From: Bifidobacterium felsineum
GTDB lineage: Bacteria > Actinomycetota > Actinomycetes > Actinomycetales > Bifidobacteriaceae
Reading direction: 5' to 3'
Length of the DNA: 64,000 bases
Assembly: GCF_002802915.1 (NCBI RefSeq)
Contig: NZ_PEBJ01000005.1
Coordinates: 102,301-166,300, forward strand
The notes beneath the pieces are model-generated. The model saw nothing but the letters and a program-made list of their open reading frames with translations, was not told the DNA's origin and made no database searches. This document shows positions 43,837-52,948 of this stretch, in pieces. Position 1 is the first letter of the stretch, and every line of letters starts with the position of its first letter. A program made the translations under genes and the position numbers.

Positions 43837-45633
43837 TCAGGCCATCAGCTCGGCTTTGCTGAGCTGGGATTCGGCGATCTGCTGGTAGACCTCGCAGGTT
43901 TCCATCAGTTCTTTGTGGGTACCTTGGCCGACGATTTTGCCGTCGTCCAGTACGACGATGAGGTCGGCGTTCATGATGGTGCCGATGCGTTGGGCCACAA
44001 TGAGTTTGGTGGAATCCTTGGCTTCGCGCGCAAGAGCCTCACGCACTTCGCGGTCGGTTTTGAAGTCCAGCGCGGAGAATGAATCATCGAAAATCAGGAT
44101 TTCCGGATGGCGGTAGACTGCGCGCGCAATGGATAAGCGCTGCTTTTGACCGCCGGATACATTGGAGCCGCCTTGTGCGATGGCCGCTTCGAATCCACCG
44201 TCCATACGGTTGACGAATTCGCTGGCCTGTGCCACGTCGGCCGCCGCCTTGACGCGATTCATCTGTTCCACGGACACACCGGTGCGCTCGGCAGCCGAAT
44301 CACCCGGCTGGTCGCCGTAGCTCACATTGGAGGCTACCGTTCCCTTGAACAGCACCGACTGCTGCGGCACGTAACCGATTTTGTCGCGCAGGGTCTTGAG
44401 GTCGTAGTCACGCACGTCCACGCCGTCGACCAGCACCTGGCCTTGGGTGGCGTCATAGAAACGCGGCACCAGATTGATCAGCGAGGATTTGCCCGAACCG
44501 GTGGAGCCGATGAACGCGACCGTCTGCCCGGCCTTGGCGCTGAAGCTGATGTTTTCAAGCATCGCCTCGCGCGAATCCGGGTAGGTGAAGCTCACATTCT
44601 TGAACTCCACCGTGCCGCGCTGGCCGGTTTTGGCGATGTCAGTAGAGGTTTTGATGCCGTTTTCCACCATTGGCTTGGTATCAAGCACTTCAAGCACACG
44701 CTGCGCGGACACGTCGGCACGCGGCCAGAGCACAAACACCATACTCATCAGGAGGAAGCTCATGATGACCTGCACGGAGTAGTTGGAGAAGACCACCATG
44801 TTGGAGAACAGGGTGAGCTTGTCGGTAAGAGCCGCGGCATCGATAAGATAAGCGCCAATCCAGTAGACGGCGAGCATCAAGCCGTTCATGATGGTGTTCA
44901 TCAGCGGCATCATGAATGCCATGGTCCGGTTGGTGAACAGCTGGGTTTCGGTGAGCTCCTTGTTCGCCTTGGTGAACTTGGATTCCTGATAATCCTCGGC
45001 ATTGTAGGCGCGCACGACCTTGAGGCCGGTGAGGTTCTCGCGGGCCACCAGGTTGATGTTGTCGGTGAGCTGCTGCATGGCTTTGAACTTGGGCATTACC
45101 ATGGCCATCATCACTGCGATGGCGGCCAGCAGGATCACGACGGCGACGCCGGTGGCCAGCGTCCATTCGAAGCCTTCGCCCGCGATTTTGGCCACGGCCC
45201 AGACCGCCATGATCGGCGATTTGACGATGAGCTGCAGGCCGACGGTGATGAACATCTGGATCTGCGTGATGTCGTTGGTGGAGCGGGTGATGAGGCTCGC
45301 GGTGGAGAATCGGTTCATTTCGGCCGGACCGAACGATTCGACTTGGCGGAATTCCAACGAGCGCAGCCGTTGGGTGAATGACGAGCCGACGCGCGCGGCA
45401 AGATAGCCGGTGATGATGGCACAGGCTACAGAGCCGAGTGAGATGAGCAGCATCTTGCCGCCCGCGATCCAGATGTCAGCCATGGCACTGCCCGGTGTTT
45501 CGACCAGTGTGGTGATGTCGGACATATAATCCGGCAGCTTCAGGTCGAAGAAGACCTGCCCCACGATGGTCACCAGTGCGAGCAGCATCTGGCCTATCTC
45601 CGCTTTGGAGAGATATTTCATGATGCGAAGCAT
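43837..45633 (-). CDS. ABC exporter half-transporter with degenerate Walker B
   Basis: 598 residues: six membrane segments then an ATPase domain. Walker A is FIGSTGSGKSSL near 374 and the signature VSGGQKQRLS near 493. The Walker B region reads ILIFDDSFSALD near 514, so the catalytic Glu after the Walker B Asp is replaced by Ser (DDS rather than DEA). This is the expected non-catalytic site of a heterodimeric exporter, completed by the next gene. The start MLRIMKYLSKAEIG is usual for this branch. Substrate unknown; a MarR gene lies upstream and a dyad that could be its operator lies just before this gene. Confidence 0.94.
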   Translation of the reverse strand: MLRIMKYLSKAEIGQMLLALVTIVGQVFFDLKLPDYMSDITTLVETPGSAMADIWIAGGKMLLISLGSVACAIITGYLAARVGSSFTQRLRSLEFRQVESFGPAEMNRFSTASLITRSTNDITQIQMFITVGLQLIVKSPIMAVWAVAKIAGEGFEWTLATGVAVVILLAAIAVMMAMVMPKFKAMQQLTDNINLVARENLTGLKVVRAYNAEDYQESKFTKANKELTETQLFTNRTMAFMMPLMNTIMNGLMLAVYWIGAYLIDAAALTDKLTLFSNMVVFSNYSVQVIMSFLLMSMVFVLWPRADVSAQRVLEVLDTKPMVENGIKTSTDIAKTGQRGTVEFKNVSFTYPDSREAMLENISFSAKAGQTVAFIGSTGSGKSSLINLVPRFYDATQGQVLVDGVDVRDYDLKTLRDKIGYVPQQSVLFKGTVASNVSYGDQPGDSAAERTGVSVEQMNRVKAAADVAQASEFVNRMDGGFEAAIAQGGSNVSGGQKQRLSIARAVYRHPEILIFDDSFSALDFKTDREVREALAREAKDSTKLIVAQRIGTIMNADLIVVLDDGKIVGQGTHKELMETCEVYQQIAESQLSKAELMA

Positions 45634-45714
45634 TGTTTCCCCTTGTGTTGTTGATGTGATTGCCGACTACCCAGCAGAGCAATCAACGTACTTAATTATT
45701 TCTAGTATTTATTA

Positions 45715-45727
45715 CTTACACTGTAAG
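45715..45727. promoter_or_regulatory. Palindrome upstream of the exporter operon, candidate MarR operator
   Basis: CTTACACTGTAAG is a perfect odd palindrome (TTACA-C-TGTAA extended by C/G), 82 bases upstream of the exporter start in an AT-rich stretch. It resembles the short dyads bound by MarR proteins, and the MarR gene is next to it. Confidence 0.45.
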
Positions 45728-45841
45728 ATATTATGCGCGACTCAACGACATCCAAGAATTCACTATGAGCAGAATCAGCATGCGCCGAGCCGGCATTCGA
45801 CCGCGTTATGCGGCTTCGCGTCACACGTCGCGTACGTCGCG

Positions 45842-46336
45842 TTACGCATCCTTAGAATCTTGAGACCCTTTTTCGAATGCCTTGCGCACTTCCTCCGGCG
45901 TAGGTCGCGGCTCACCCGGCTTGCAAAGCGACAGGTAAACGGAGAACTCACGAGCAAGGTCGACGAATTCGCGCGTGCGCCGCTCCCCCATCTGAGAGAA
46001 AATCCAACAGATTGTGCTGCGCATTTCCTGCATGTCCTTGCGCCCGCGCTCACGGCCTGCATCAGTGAGCTCCACGCGCACCGCACGGCGGTCCTGCGGG
46101 TCCACGGACCGCACAATCTGACCTTTTTTCTCCAGCGCAGACAGAACCGCGGAAATGCGTCCGCTCGTCACATGCATGGCATCGGCGATCTGCGAGGGAG
46201 ACATCGTGCCTTGATGGGCCAGCATGCGAATCACAAACGATTCGCCGGCACCATGATTGAGGTCGCGCTGCACTTGCGACCTATGGCACCACACGTCACG
46301 CCACAGCTCATCCACCGCCTCTTCCTCATATCCCAC
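45842..46336 (-). CDS. MarR-family transcriptional regulator
   Basis: A 164-residue regulator starting at GTG 46336, with AGGAG seven bases upstream; ATG/TTG alternatives lack this. The winged helix-turn-helix reads TMSPSQIADAMHVTSGRISAVLSALEKKGQIVRSVDPQDRRAVRVELT, with the D-x-R-D/R wing motif DPQDRR. The dimerisation helices flank it, with two Cys residues (one near the N-terminus and one in STICWIF). It lies upstream of two ABC half-exporters on the same strand (208-base gap) and probably represses them until a toxic ligand binds. Confidence 0.92.
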   Translation of the reverse strand: MGYEEEAVDELWRDVWCHRSQVQRDLNHGAGESFVIRMLAHQGTMSPSQIADAMHVTSGRISAVLSALEKKGQIVRSVDPQDRRAVRVELTDAGRERGRKDMQEMRSTICWIFSQMGERRTREFVDLAREFSVYLSLCKPGEPRPTPEEVRKAFEKGSQDSKDA

Positions 46337-46615
46337 GGCACATCTCCTTTGCAATGCAAGACCGCAATACGCGACTCTGGTGCAGGCGCAACCGGCATCG
46401 TTCTCAACACCACGCTGCCCGCAACCGCCACCAATAATATCTCACACTATAAACAAAACTGTATAAAGCTCAACAGCGATATTCCACATGCCTAAATAGC
46501 GCCCACAACCACACATCCAGGGCGGAAACGCCTTATTTTCTAGCGTTTGTAACGAATTACGTCTATGCTGAGAAGCTACATGATGGCATTGCAGCCATCC
46601 CAACGAAGGGGGACC

Positions 46616-46777
46616 ATGATGTTACGTAACGCTAGTCACAAGGTATTGTTATGCAGTATAGCCGGCTGCACCCATGAAGCAGAGGAAGCGGGCATGTGCA
46701 ACATGCACTTCACGTCCGCACTGGTGCATGGCGCGCTCAACTACGCAGCAATCAGCGCACGCCCGGCACATAGCTGA
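46616..46777 (+). CDS. 53-residue microprotein with a Cys/His zinc-knuckle-like motif
   Basis: Starts at ATG 46616 behind AAGGGGGACC, a good ribosome binding site. The 53 residues contain CSIAGCTHEAEEAGMCNMHF, that is C-x4-C-x9-C-x2-H, the pattern seen in the zinc knuckle of many phage and HNH-associated proteins (C..xGC.....GLC..HY). The remainder is short: a basic N-terminus (MMLRNASHK) and an Ala-rich helix at the end. There is no nuclease core, so it is a knuckle only: a possible small nucleic-acid- or protein-binding factor, or a remnant. It stands alone with its own upstream promoter region and is followed by a strong terminator. Confidence 0.6.
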   Translation: MMLRNASHKVLLCSIAGCTHEAEEAGMCNMHFTSALVHGALNYAAISARPAHS

Positions 46778-46830
46778 GTAATCACCTGAATATTGAGCGA
46801 TACATAGTTCTGTTCAGCATCATCACCAAC

Positions 46831-46869
46831 AAAAAATCGGCCCGCGCACAGGCGCGAAGCCGATTTTTT
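46831..46869. terminator. Bidirectional intrinsic terminator
   Basis: An 11-bp outer stem (AAAAAATCGGC with GCCGATTTTTT), plus an inner CGCGC/GCG pairing. A/T runs on both flanks make it work for the microprotein transcript on the plus strand and for the amino-acid permease on the minus strand. Confidence 0.9.
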
Positions 46870-46898
46870 ATGTTTTCCGCACAACGGACCAGTCAGAC

Positions 46899-48452
46899 TT
46901 ACTTGCCCAACGCTTCCTTCAAATCACGGTTCTGGAAGCGGTCATGCAGCAGGCAGTAGCCGCCGAACACCGCCAACCATACCAAGCCGGCGATGGCGGA
47001 ACCGCGCGTATCATCCGCGAGGAACAGCGTGCAGTAAACGAACACGAAGAACGCAATCGCCACAGTATTCAGCACCTTCCAGGCCGGCATCACGAAGCCG
47101 TCGGCGATGAAGTCGGCGGAGCGGCGGTACTTGCGATGCGCCACCATCGTGAGCACGTAGATGAACACGATCACCGCGCTGGAGGCGGATGCGAACAGCA
47201 CGAATGCGCTGGAGATGCCCGGAATCGAGTTGATGATCGGCGAGAGCAGAATCAACGCGGCGGACACCAAAATCGCGCGTGCCGGAACCTGGCGCTTGGA
47301 AACCACGCCAATCTTCTGGAATGTCGGCGATTCGGAGTCGGCGGCCAGCTGGTAGAGGTGGCGGCCGGCGGAGTAGAGCAGCGAGTTCAAAGCGGAGGAT
47401 GCGGCGGTGATTACCACGAAGAACACGAGCGCCGCAGCCCACTTGAGGCCGGCGTACTGGAACACCATGATGAACGGGGACGCGAAGGAACCGTCCTTGT
47501 TCGGCTTGAACGTGGTCCACGGCACGATTGCCATAATGGCCAGTAACGCACCCACATAGAAGATGAGCACGCGGATGATAATCTCGTTCACGGCCTTCGG
47601 CAGAACCTTCCTCGGATTCTGCGTTTCGGAGACGGTCACGCCTACGAATTCAATCATTTCGTAGGCGTAGAACACCATCTGGAAGCTCATCAGGAAGCTC
47701 AGCCAGCCGTTCGGCGCAATCGAGAAGTTATTGGTGATGTTGTCGATGCCGGCGTGGCCTGCGGGCGAGACGCCGTCCTGGCCGGTGATTTGCACGGCAT
47801 CGTAGTGGTAGCCGATCACCACCATCACCACAGCGGTGGCGATCATCGCGCAAATCAGCGTGATCTTGATCATCGAGAACCAGAATTCAGCCTCGCCGAA
47901 CGCTTTGACGGCAATCAAATTGATGGTTACGAGGGCCGCGAGGAAGCACAGCTCAATGAGCCATTTCCAATGCGACAGATCCATGCCGAACGTGTCGAAG
48001 AACGTGATGAAATATGTGGAGACGGCTGTGATCTCGCTCATGCCGATGAGCACAAGCACAATCCAGTATGACCATCCGGCGAATTTGCCCCACCCATTGC
48101 CGAGGTAACGGGTGATGAAGTTGATGAACGTGTGCTGGCTCGGGTCACGGTACATGAGCTCGCCAATCGCGCGCATCAGGAGGAACATGATGATGCCCAC
48201 GCCGATGTACACGAACACGATGCTCGGGCCGGTCAACGCGATTGACTTGCCTGAACCAAGGAACAGGCCGGTGCCGATGGTGCCGCCGATCGCGATGAAC
48301 TGCACGTGGCGATTGTTCAAGCCGCGAGCCATCTCATTGTTGTGATCCAAGCTTTCTACAGATTTAAGCTCGCCAGAACCGCTGCCCGGAGCGTTTGCCG
48401 CGCTGGTAGTACCGCTGCTGGCGGCTGTTTTCGATTCGACCATGCCGTTCAT
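46899..48452 (-). CDS. APC-family amino-acid permease (AAT subfamily)
   Basis: A 517-residue transporter with twelve predicted membrane segments. The first is preceded by ARGLNNRHVQFIAIGGTIGTGLFLGSG, the AAT subfamily signature (amino-acid/GABA permeases), and later VFYAYEMIEFVGVTVSETQNPRKVLPKAV matches the conserved helix 6 region with E and TVSE. The N-terminal 45 residues are polar and Ser/Ala-rich. Substrate not determinable. It is divergent from a second AAT permease; the 285-base spacer has a strong inverted repeat that could control both. Confidence 0.92.
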   Translation of the reverse strand: MNGMVESKTAASSGTTSAANAPGSGSGELKSVESLDHNNEMARGLNNRHVQFIAIGGTIGTGLFLGSGKSIALTGPSIVFVYIGVGIIMFLLMRAIGELMYRDPSQHTFINFITRYLGNGWGKFAGWSYWIVLVLIGMSEITAVSTYFITFFDTFGMDLSHWKWLIELCFLAALVTINLIAVKAFGEAEFWFSMIKITLICAMIATAVVMVVIGYHYDAVQITGQDGVSPAGHAGIDNITNNFSIAPNGWLSFLMSFQMVFYAYEMIEFVGVTVSETQNPRKVLPKAVNEIIIRVLIFYVGALLAIMAIVPWTTFKPNKDGSFASPFIMVFQYAGLKWAAALVFFVVITAASSALNSLLYSAGRHLYQLAADSESPTFQKIGVVSKRQVPARAILVSAALILLSPIINSIPGISSAFVLFASASSAVIVFIYVLTMVAHRKYRRSADFIADGFVMPAWKVLNTVAIAFFVFVYCTLFLADDTRGSAIAGLVWLAVFGGYCLLHDRFQNRDLKEALGK

Positions 48453-48585
48453 TTCTCTTCCTGGCGTCCGGCTTTTCCAGCCTCGCCCACTTGTTCAATG
48501 CAAGTTCAAACTGTACCACCATGCTGTTTACTGGGTCGATACATGAGTTCAAGTAGCGATATTGACATATGTAGACGATGCGTAA

Positions 48586-48621
48586 AAGTTCAATTTTCGA
48601 ATTACAAAATTGAACTTTTGA
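48586..48621. promoter_or_regulatory. 14-bp perfect inverted repeat in the divergent permease promoter
   Basis: AAAAGTTCAATTTT (48586-48599) and AAAATTGAACTTTT (48608-48621) with an 8-nt spacer. The half-site core GTTCAA also occurs directly repeated nearby (TTGTTCAATGCAAGTTCAAACT near 48492-48513, and GAGTTCAAG near 48547). It lies between the two AAT permease genes, so it probably binds a common regulator. There is no local regulator gene. Confidence 0.6.
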
Positions 48622-48737
48622 GCGAAACCCCGCAATCGGTAACAAACCGGCCTACAATGGCCCACATTGCGTATTTCGGCAACATCACAATGCCGAATTG
48701 CACGAGTACTGAGAACTGAGAGAAACAGAGAATCATC

Positions 48738-50216
48738 ATGAGTACGAATGATGCGCCCAGCACCAAGCCGCGCGAAACCGACGACGTGCCAGTGCCGGCC
48801 ACGCTGCGTAAATCGTTGAAGAACCGCCATATCCAGCTGATCGCCCTCGGTGGCGCCATCGGCACTGGCCTGTTCTACGGCTCCAGCGAATCCATCGCGC
48901 TGGCTGGCCCGTCCATTCTACTGGCCTATCTGATCGGCGGTCTGGCGATTTTCATGATTGTGCGCGCGCTTTCGGAAATGTCTGTGGAAGATCCGAAAGC
49001 CGGCGCATTCAGCTACTACGCCACCCGTTACTGGTCCAAGCGCGCTGGCTTCATTTCCGGCTGGAACTACTGGTTCAACTACATTCTGGTGTCCATGGTC
49101 GAGCTCGCTGTGGTGGGCAGCTTCGTGAACTATTGGTTCCCGGCCATCCCGACCTGGGTGTCCGCTGCTGTGTTCCTCGTGCTGATCACCGCCGCAAACC
49201 TGCTGGGTGTCTCCAAGTTCGGTGAATTCGAGTTCTGGTTCGCCATCATCAAAATCGTTGCCGTGATCGCGATGATTCTCGGTGGTCTCGCGGTGATTGT
49301 GTTCGCGCTACCCACCGCTTCCGGCATCAAAGCAAGCTTCGCCAACTGGTTCACTGTGGGCGGCGGATTCTTCCCGAACGGTCTGATGGGCCGTGCTTCC
49401 GACGGCTCCTGGACTGGTCTGCTGATGGCTTTGGTCGTTGTGATGTTCAGCTTCGGCGGCACTGAGCTGATTGGCATCACCGCTGGTGAAACCGAAGACC
49501 CACGCACTACGATTCCGCGTGCCACTAACGACATCATCTGGCGAATCCTCGTCTTCTACATCGGCGCTCTCGGCGTGATCATGGCCGTAGTACCGTGGAA
49601 CACCATCGATGGCAAGTCCAGCCCATTCGTGCAGATCTTCGATTCCGTGGGCATTCACGCAGCGGCCGGCATTTTGAACTTCGTGTGTCTCACCGCAGTG
49701 ATGAGCGTTTACAACTCCGGCCTGTATGCCAACTCCCGCATGCTGTACTCGCTGGCCAAGCAGAGCAACGCACCCGCCTACCTGGGCCGCCTGAATTCCA
49801 AAGGCGTGCCGGTCGCCGGCGTGCTGACTTCCGCCGTGATCACCGCAATCGCCGTGGTCGTGGTATTTGTCTGGCCTGAGTTCGCGTTTAATTACCTGAT
49901 GTCGATTGCCACGATCGCCGGCATCATCAACTGGACGATGATCATGTTCACCGAGATGAAGTTCCGCAAGGTGGTGGCCTCCGGCGGCGCTCCTGAGGAT
50001 ACCGAGCTAGCCGGCAAGACCGGCCAGGAGGCATTGGACGCCATTCACTTCAAGCTGCCGTTCGCCAAAGTGACCCCGTGGGTCGTGCTGGCGTTCCTCG
50101 CGCTTGTGGTAGTGCTGATGTGCTTCTCCGCCAGCTACCGCGTAGCCGTGATTGCCGGCGTGATCTGGCTGGCCATCCTGTTTGTGGCTTACCAGCTGAC
50201 GCAGGCTAAGAAGTAG
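48738..50216 (+). CDS. APC-family amino-acid permease (AAT subfamily), second copy
   Basis: A 492-residue permease with the same subfamily features as its neighbour: SLKNRHIQLIALGGAIGTGLFYGSSESIALAGPSI before the first helix and FSFGGTELIGITAGETEDPRTTIPRA in the middle. Twelve membrane segments. It starts at ATG 48738 after GAGAGAAACAGAG. The two permeases are clearly distant paralogues with different substrates. The stop is followed 24 bases later by a bidirectional terminator shared with the DUF624 gene. Confidence 0.92.
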   Translation: MSTNDAPSTKPRETDDVPVPATLRKSLKNRHIQLIALGGAIGTGLFYGSSESIALAGPSILLAYLIGGLAIFMIVRALSEMSVEDPKAGAFSYYATRYWSKRAGFISGWNYWFNYILVSMVELAVVGSFVNYWFPAIPTWVSAAVFLVLITAANLLGVSKFGEFEFWFAIIKIVAVIAMILGGLAVIVFALPTASGIKASFANWFTVGGGFFPNGLMGRASDGSWTGLLMALVVVMFSFGGTELIGITAGETEDPRTTIPRATNDIIWRILVFYIGALGVIMAVVPWNTIDGKSSPFVQIFDSVGIHAAAGILNFVCLTAVMSVYNSGLYANSRMLYSLAKQSNAPAYLGRLNSKGVPVAGVLTSAVITAIAVVVVFVWPEFAFNYLMSIATIAGIINWTMIMFTEMKFRKVVASGGAPEDTELAGKTGQEALDAIHFKLPFAKVTPWVVLAFLALVVVLMCFSASYRVAVIAGVIWLAILFVAYQLTQAKK

Positions 50217-50239
50217 TCGGCATTCATTCTCGCCTATTG

Positions 50240-50284
50240 TTGTCTCGGTAGCGCAAATTGCCCGATGCAAAGCCACCGAGACAA
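50240..50284. terminator. Bidirectional stem-loop between permease and DUF624 genes
   Basis: A 10-bp perfect stem (TTGTCTCGGT with ACCGAGACAA) with a 25-nt loop between two convergent stops. Both sides have short A/T stretches. Confidence 0.7.
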
Positions 50285-50293
50285 AATGCGCGA

Positions 50294-50899
50294 TTATGCA
50301 GCCAAATACGGTTTGAATACGCGCTCGGTGATGGGCACATGAATCATCAGCATGGAACCATAGCCGAGCACTGCCAATAGAAACAGGCCACCGGGCATAT
50401 AGAACCAGCTGGCTGCTAGCAGCGCTACGAATACCGCATCGATAGCCACCAGAATCAGCGTGGCGACAATGTGGGAGATTCCGAAGATAAAGGCGTTCTT
50501 CAATGTGCCGATCACAGTATTCTCGAATCGAGCCTGCAACGCGAACACCCATTCAAAGCCGATAACCCACAGGATGCTCAACGCGAACTTCGGAATCAGC
50601 AACGGCGTGATCTGCAGCACAATCCACGAATAAACAAGACCAATGAGCACTAGCAAGAATGGCAGCCACAACAGTGTGGCTTTGGCGAAGTTCGATTTGA
50701 ACGCCTTGAAGTAATTAGCGGCTACGCCTTTGCCTTCGCCCTCCAAGGCTTTGCGACTTGCATCCTGCCCTGCTGCGAGCGCTGCCCCCATGGTGATTAC
50801 GGGAATGGAGGTAATCAGCATTAGGAGATTGATGAGCACGCCATCGACCAGATTGCCCCATGCCCGCATGAATTTGGAGTCGGGTGCAAGCCAGTTCAT
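50294..50899 (-). CDS. DUF624 (YesL-like) membrane protein of a sugar ABC locus
   Basis: A 201-residue membrane protein starting at ATG 50899 with AAGGAG upstream. It begins with a short conserved N-terminus (WLAPDSKFMRAWGNLVDGVLINLLMLITSIPVITMGAALAA), followed by four to five hydrophobic segments in total. The DUF624/YesL family is regularly encoded next to carbohydrate ABC transporters (oligosaccharide uptake) and is thought to support them; the mechanism is unknown. Here it follows the two permease genes on the same strand after a 352-base gap with several hairpins. Confidence 0.85.
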   Translation of the reverse strand: MNWLAPDSKFMRAWGNLVDGVLINLLMLITSIPVITMGAALAAGQDASRKALEGEGKGVAANYFKAFKSNFAKATLLWLPFLLVLIGLVYSWIVLQITPLLIPKFALSILWVIGFEWVFALQARFENTVIGTLKNAFIFGISHIVATLILVAIDAVFVALLAASWFYMPGGLFLLAVLGYGSMLMIHVPITERVFKPYLAA

Positions 50900-51251
50900 T
50901 GGATCTCCTTGTAACCGTTATGGAATATGCATCTTTTGCATTATGACGCTATGCGCCTGCGCCACACCATCAACGCGCAAGAAATTCCGGAAATTACTGG
51001 TTATCGCCCGAATTCTTTGCACTGACTGCCGCTCATTACAAGAAATTCGGGAAGATGTCTCTGTCATCCCGAATTTCTTGCGCTCGGCTAGCGACCTAGC
51101 TCAGCCCTTGACAGCTCCGCCTTCGGCCCTGCAATTACGGACTCGCCTACGGCGAGACTCAATATTACCTTCGCTCGACTACCGCCGAGATCAGGCTGGA
51201 GCCTGCTGGAAGCCCACCGGGCTTCCAGCCAAGGGTTAACGGCACCAGCCG
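50900..51251. other. 352-base gap with three stem-loops between permease and DUF624 genes
   Basis: Near 50980-50990 it has a partial copy of CAAGAAATTC. A complete hairpin (51039-51052 with 51067-51080, 14 bp) is next, then two nested GC-rich hairpins (51205-51229 and 51233-51258) at the end of the permease gene. No gene was recognised. It might act as an attenuator or differential-stability region between permease and DUF624. Confidence 0.45.
51039..51080. terminator. 14-bp stem-loop upstream of the DUF624 gene
   Basis: CAAGAAATTCGGGA (51039-51052) with TCCCGAATTTCTTG (51067-51080), loop 14 nt. A partial copy of the left arm (CAAGAAATTCCGG) lies about 60 bases to its left. It may terminate or attenuate the permease message before DUF624. 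Confidence 0.5.
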
Positions 51252-51258
51252 TTAACCC
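51205..51258 (-). terminator. Tandem hairpins over and after the sugar permease stop codon
   Basis: Two adjacent stems: GCTGGAAGCCC with GGGCTTCCAGC (51205-51229) and GGGTTAACGGC with GCCGTTAACCC (51233-51258). The permease stop (TAA, 51252-51254) lies in the second stem, so folding competes with translation. No T run. Confidence 0.55.
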
Positions 51259-52094
51259 TTTACGGCTCCAGCCATAACACCGCTCACGATGTACTTTTGG
51301 CAGACGAGGTAGAAGACGATAATCGGGATGATGGCGAGGACGAGGCAGGCCATCATGGCGCCCATATCCACGGAACCATAGCCGCCCTTCAGGTACTGCA
51401 CGGCCACGGAGATGGTCTTGTACTTGCCGAGGTCGAGGGTCAGGTACGGCAGCAGGTAGTCGTTCCAGATCCACATGGCTTCGAGGATAGCCACGGACAC
51501 AATCGACGGCTTCATAATCGGCACCACGATCTGGAAGAAGATGCGCGGCACGGATGCGCCATCGATCATGGCGGATTCCTCAAGCTCCTGCGGGATGCCC
51601 TTAATCACACCGGTGAAGATGAACACGGCCAAGCCGGCACCGAAACCGAGGTAGATGATGCACAGGCCCCACGGGGTGTTGAGCTTCAGCATGTCGGCGA
51701 TCTTGGAGAGGGTGAACATCACCATCTGGAACGGCACGATCATGTTGAACAGGAACAGTGTGTAGAGCAGCTTGGCGGCCCAATTGTTCACGCGCACGAT
51801 CCACCACGCGCACATCGAGGTGCACACCAGAATCAGCACCACAGAGCCCACGGTGATGAGCAAGGTCCAACCGAAGGATGCGAAGAACTGCGTGGTTTCA
51901 ACGCCACGTGTGTAGTTCTCGAATCCAACGAACGCCTTGCCGGTCGGCAGCGAGAATGCGTTCTTGGAGATGTACGCCTTCTGCTTGAAGGAGTTGATCA
52001 GCACCAGAACAATCGGGAAGATCCAGAAGAGGGAGACAACGGCGAATAGCGCAGTCCATACCGGACCATGCTTCACAGGCTTGTTCTCGTTCAT
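51252..52094 (-). CDS. Carbohydrate ABC transporter permease (MalG-type)
   Basis: A 280-residue inner-membrane permease starting at ATG 52094, overlapping the upstream permease stop by one base (TGATG) and preceded by GGAGGT. It has six membrane segments and the EAA loop near the C-terminus (EESAMIDGASVPRIFFQIVVPIMKP), which contacts the ATPase. Family knowledge: with MalF-type partner and a shared MsmK-like ATPase, it imports oligosaccharides. No ATPase is in the window, as is usual for bifidobacterial sugar ABC loci. Confidence 0.94.
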   Translation of the reverse strand: MNENKPVKHGPVWTALFAVVSLFWIFPIVLVLINSFKQKAYISKNAFSLPTGKAFVGFENYTRGVETTQFFASFGWTLLITVGSVVLILVCTSMCAWWIVRVNNWAAKLLYTLFLFNMIVPFQMVMFTLSKIADMLKLNTPWGLCIIYLGFGAGLAVFIFTGVIKGIPQELEESAMIDGASVPRIFFQIVVPIMKPSIVSVAILEAMWIWNDYLLPYLTLDLGKYKTISVAVQYLKGGYGSVDMGAMMACLVLAIIPIIVFYLVCQKYIVSGVMAGAVKG

Positions 52095-52948
52095 CAGGCT
52101 GCCACCTCCTTGCTCGTGGTGAGCTTGTTCTGAATAAGTGCGATGATCGCCACCAGGATGAAGAACAGCACGGCCTTCGCCTGGCCGACGCCTTCCCAAC
52201 CCATGCGGCCGTAGAAGGTACGGGTGATGTTCAATGCCAGGCCTTCAGACATGTTGCTCGGTGCACCATTGGTCAATGCGAGGTTCTGATCGTAGAGCTT
52301 GAAACCGTTGGTCACGGTCAGGAAGGAGCACACGGTAATGGACGGCATCATCAACGGGATGATGATGCGGAACATGGTCTGGGTGCCGTTCGCGCCGTCC
52401 ACGGCAGCCGCCTCAAGCACGTCGGTCGGCAGCGCCTGCAAACCGGCGATGTAGATGATCATCATGTAGCCGATTTGCTGCCAGCACACCAGAATGACCA
52501 AGCCCCAGAAGCCATAGGTAGCCTTGTAGGTCAGGGCGCGGCCCCAGTGGGCGAGCACACCGTTCAGGAGCAGCAGCCAGATGTAGCCCAGGATGATGCC
52601 ACCGATGAGGTTCGGCATGAAGAACACTGAACGGAAGAGCGTGGAGCCTTTGATGGCTTTGGTCAGCATGTAGGCGATTGCGAATGCGACCACATTGATC
52701 ACGATGGTGGTCACGATGGTGAACGCGGTGGAGAACCCGAGCGCATGCAGGAATTCCGGATCCTTCAACGCCTTGGTGTAGTTCTTCAGCCCCACGAATT
52801 CTCCATCGGTCACCGTGGTGAACTCGCAGAAGCTCAGGTACACGCCCATGATAAACGGAACCAAAAATCCGATGATGAATGCGGCGAACGTCGGCAGCGC
52901 GAACAGCGCCCACCATCTGCGTATCGCCTTACCAGCCATGCTGATCAT
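52094..52948 (-). CDS. Carbohydrate ABC transporter permease (MalF-type)
   Basis: A 284-residue permease from ATG 52948, behind GGAGGAGG. Six membrane segments; the EAA loop is LEAAAVDGANGTQTMFRIIIPLMMP. It is the first gene of the two-permease unit and ends at the start of the MalG-type gene (TGATG overlap). The promoter region upstream has a LacI-type operator shared with the divergent LacI gene. Confidence 0.94.
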   Translation of the reverse strand: MISMAGKAIRRWWALFALPTFAAFIIGFLVPFIMGVYLSFCEFTTVTDGEFVGLKNYTKALKDPEFLHALGFSTAFTIVTTIVINVVAFAIAYMLTKAIKGSTLFRSVFFMPNLIGGIILGYIWLLLLNGVLAHWGRALTYKATYGFWGLVILVCWQQIGYMMIIYIAGLQALPTDVLEAAAVDGANGTQTMFRIIIPLMMPSITVCSFLTVTNGFKLYDQNLALTNGAPSNMSEGLALNITRTFYGRMGWEGVGQAKAVLFFILVAIIALIQNKLTTSKEVAA

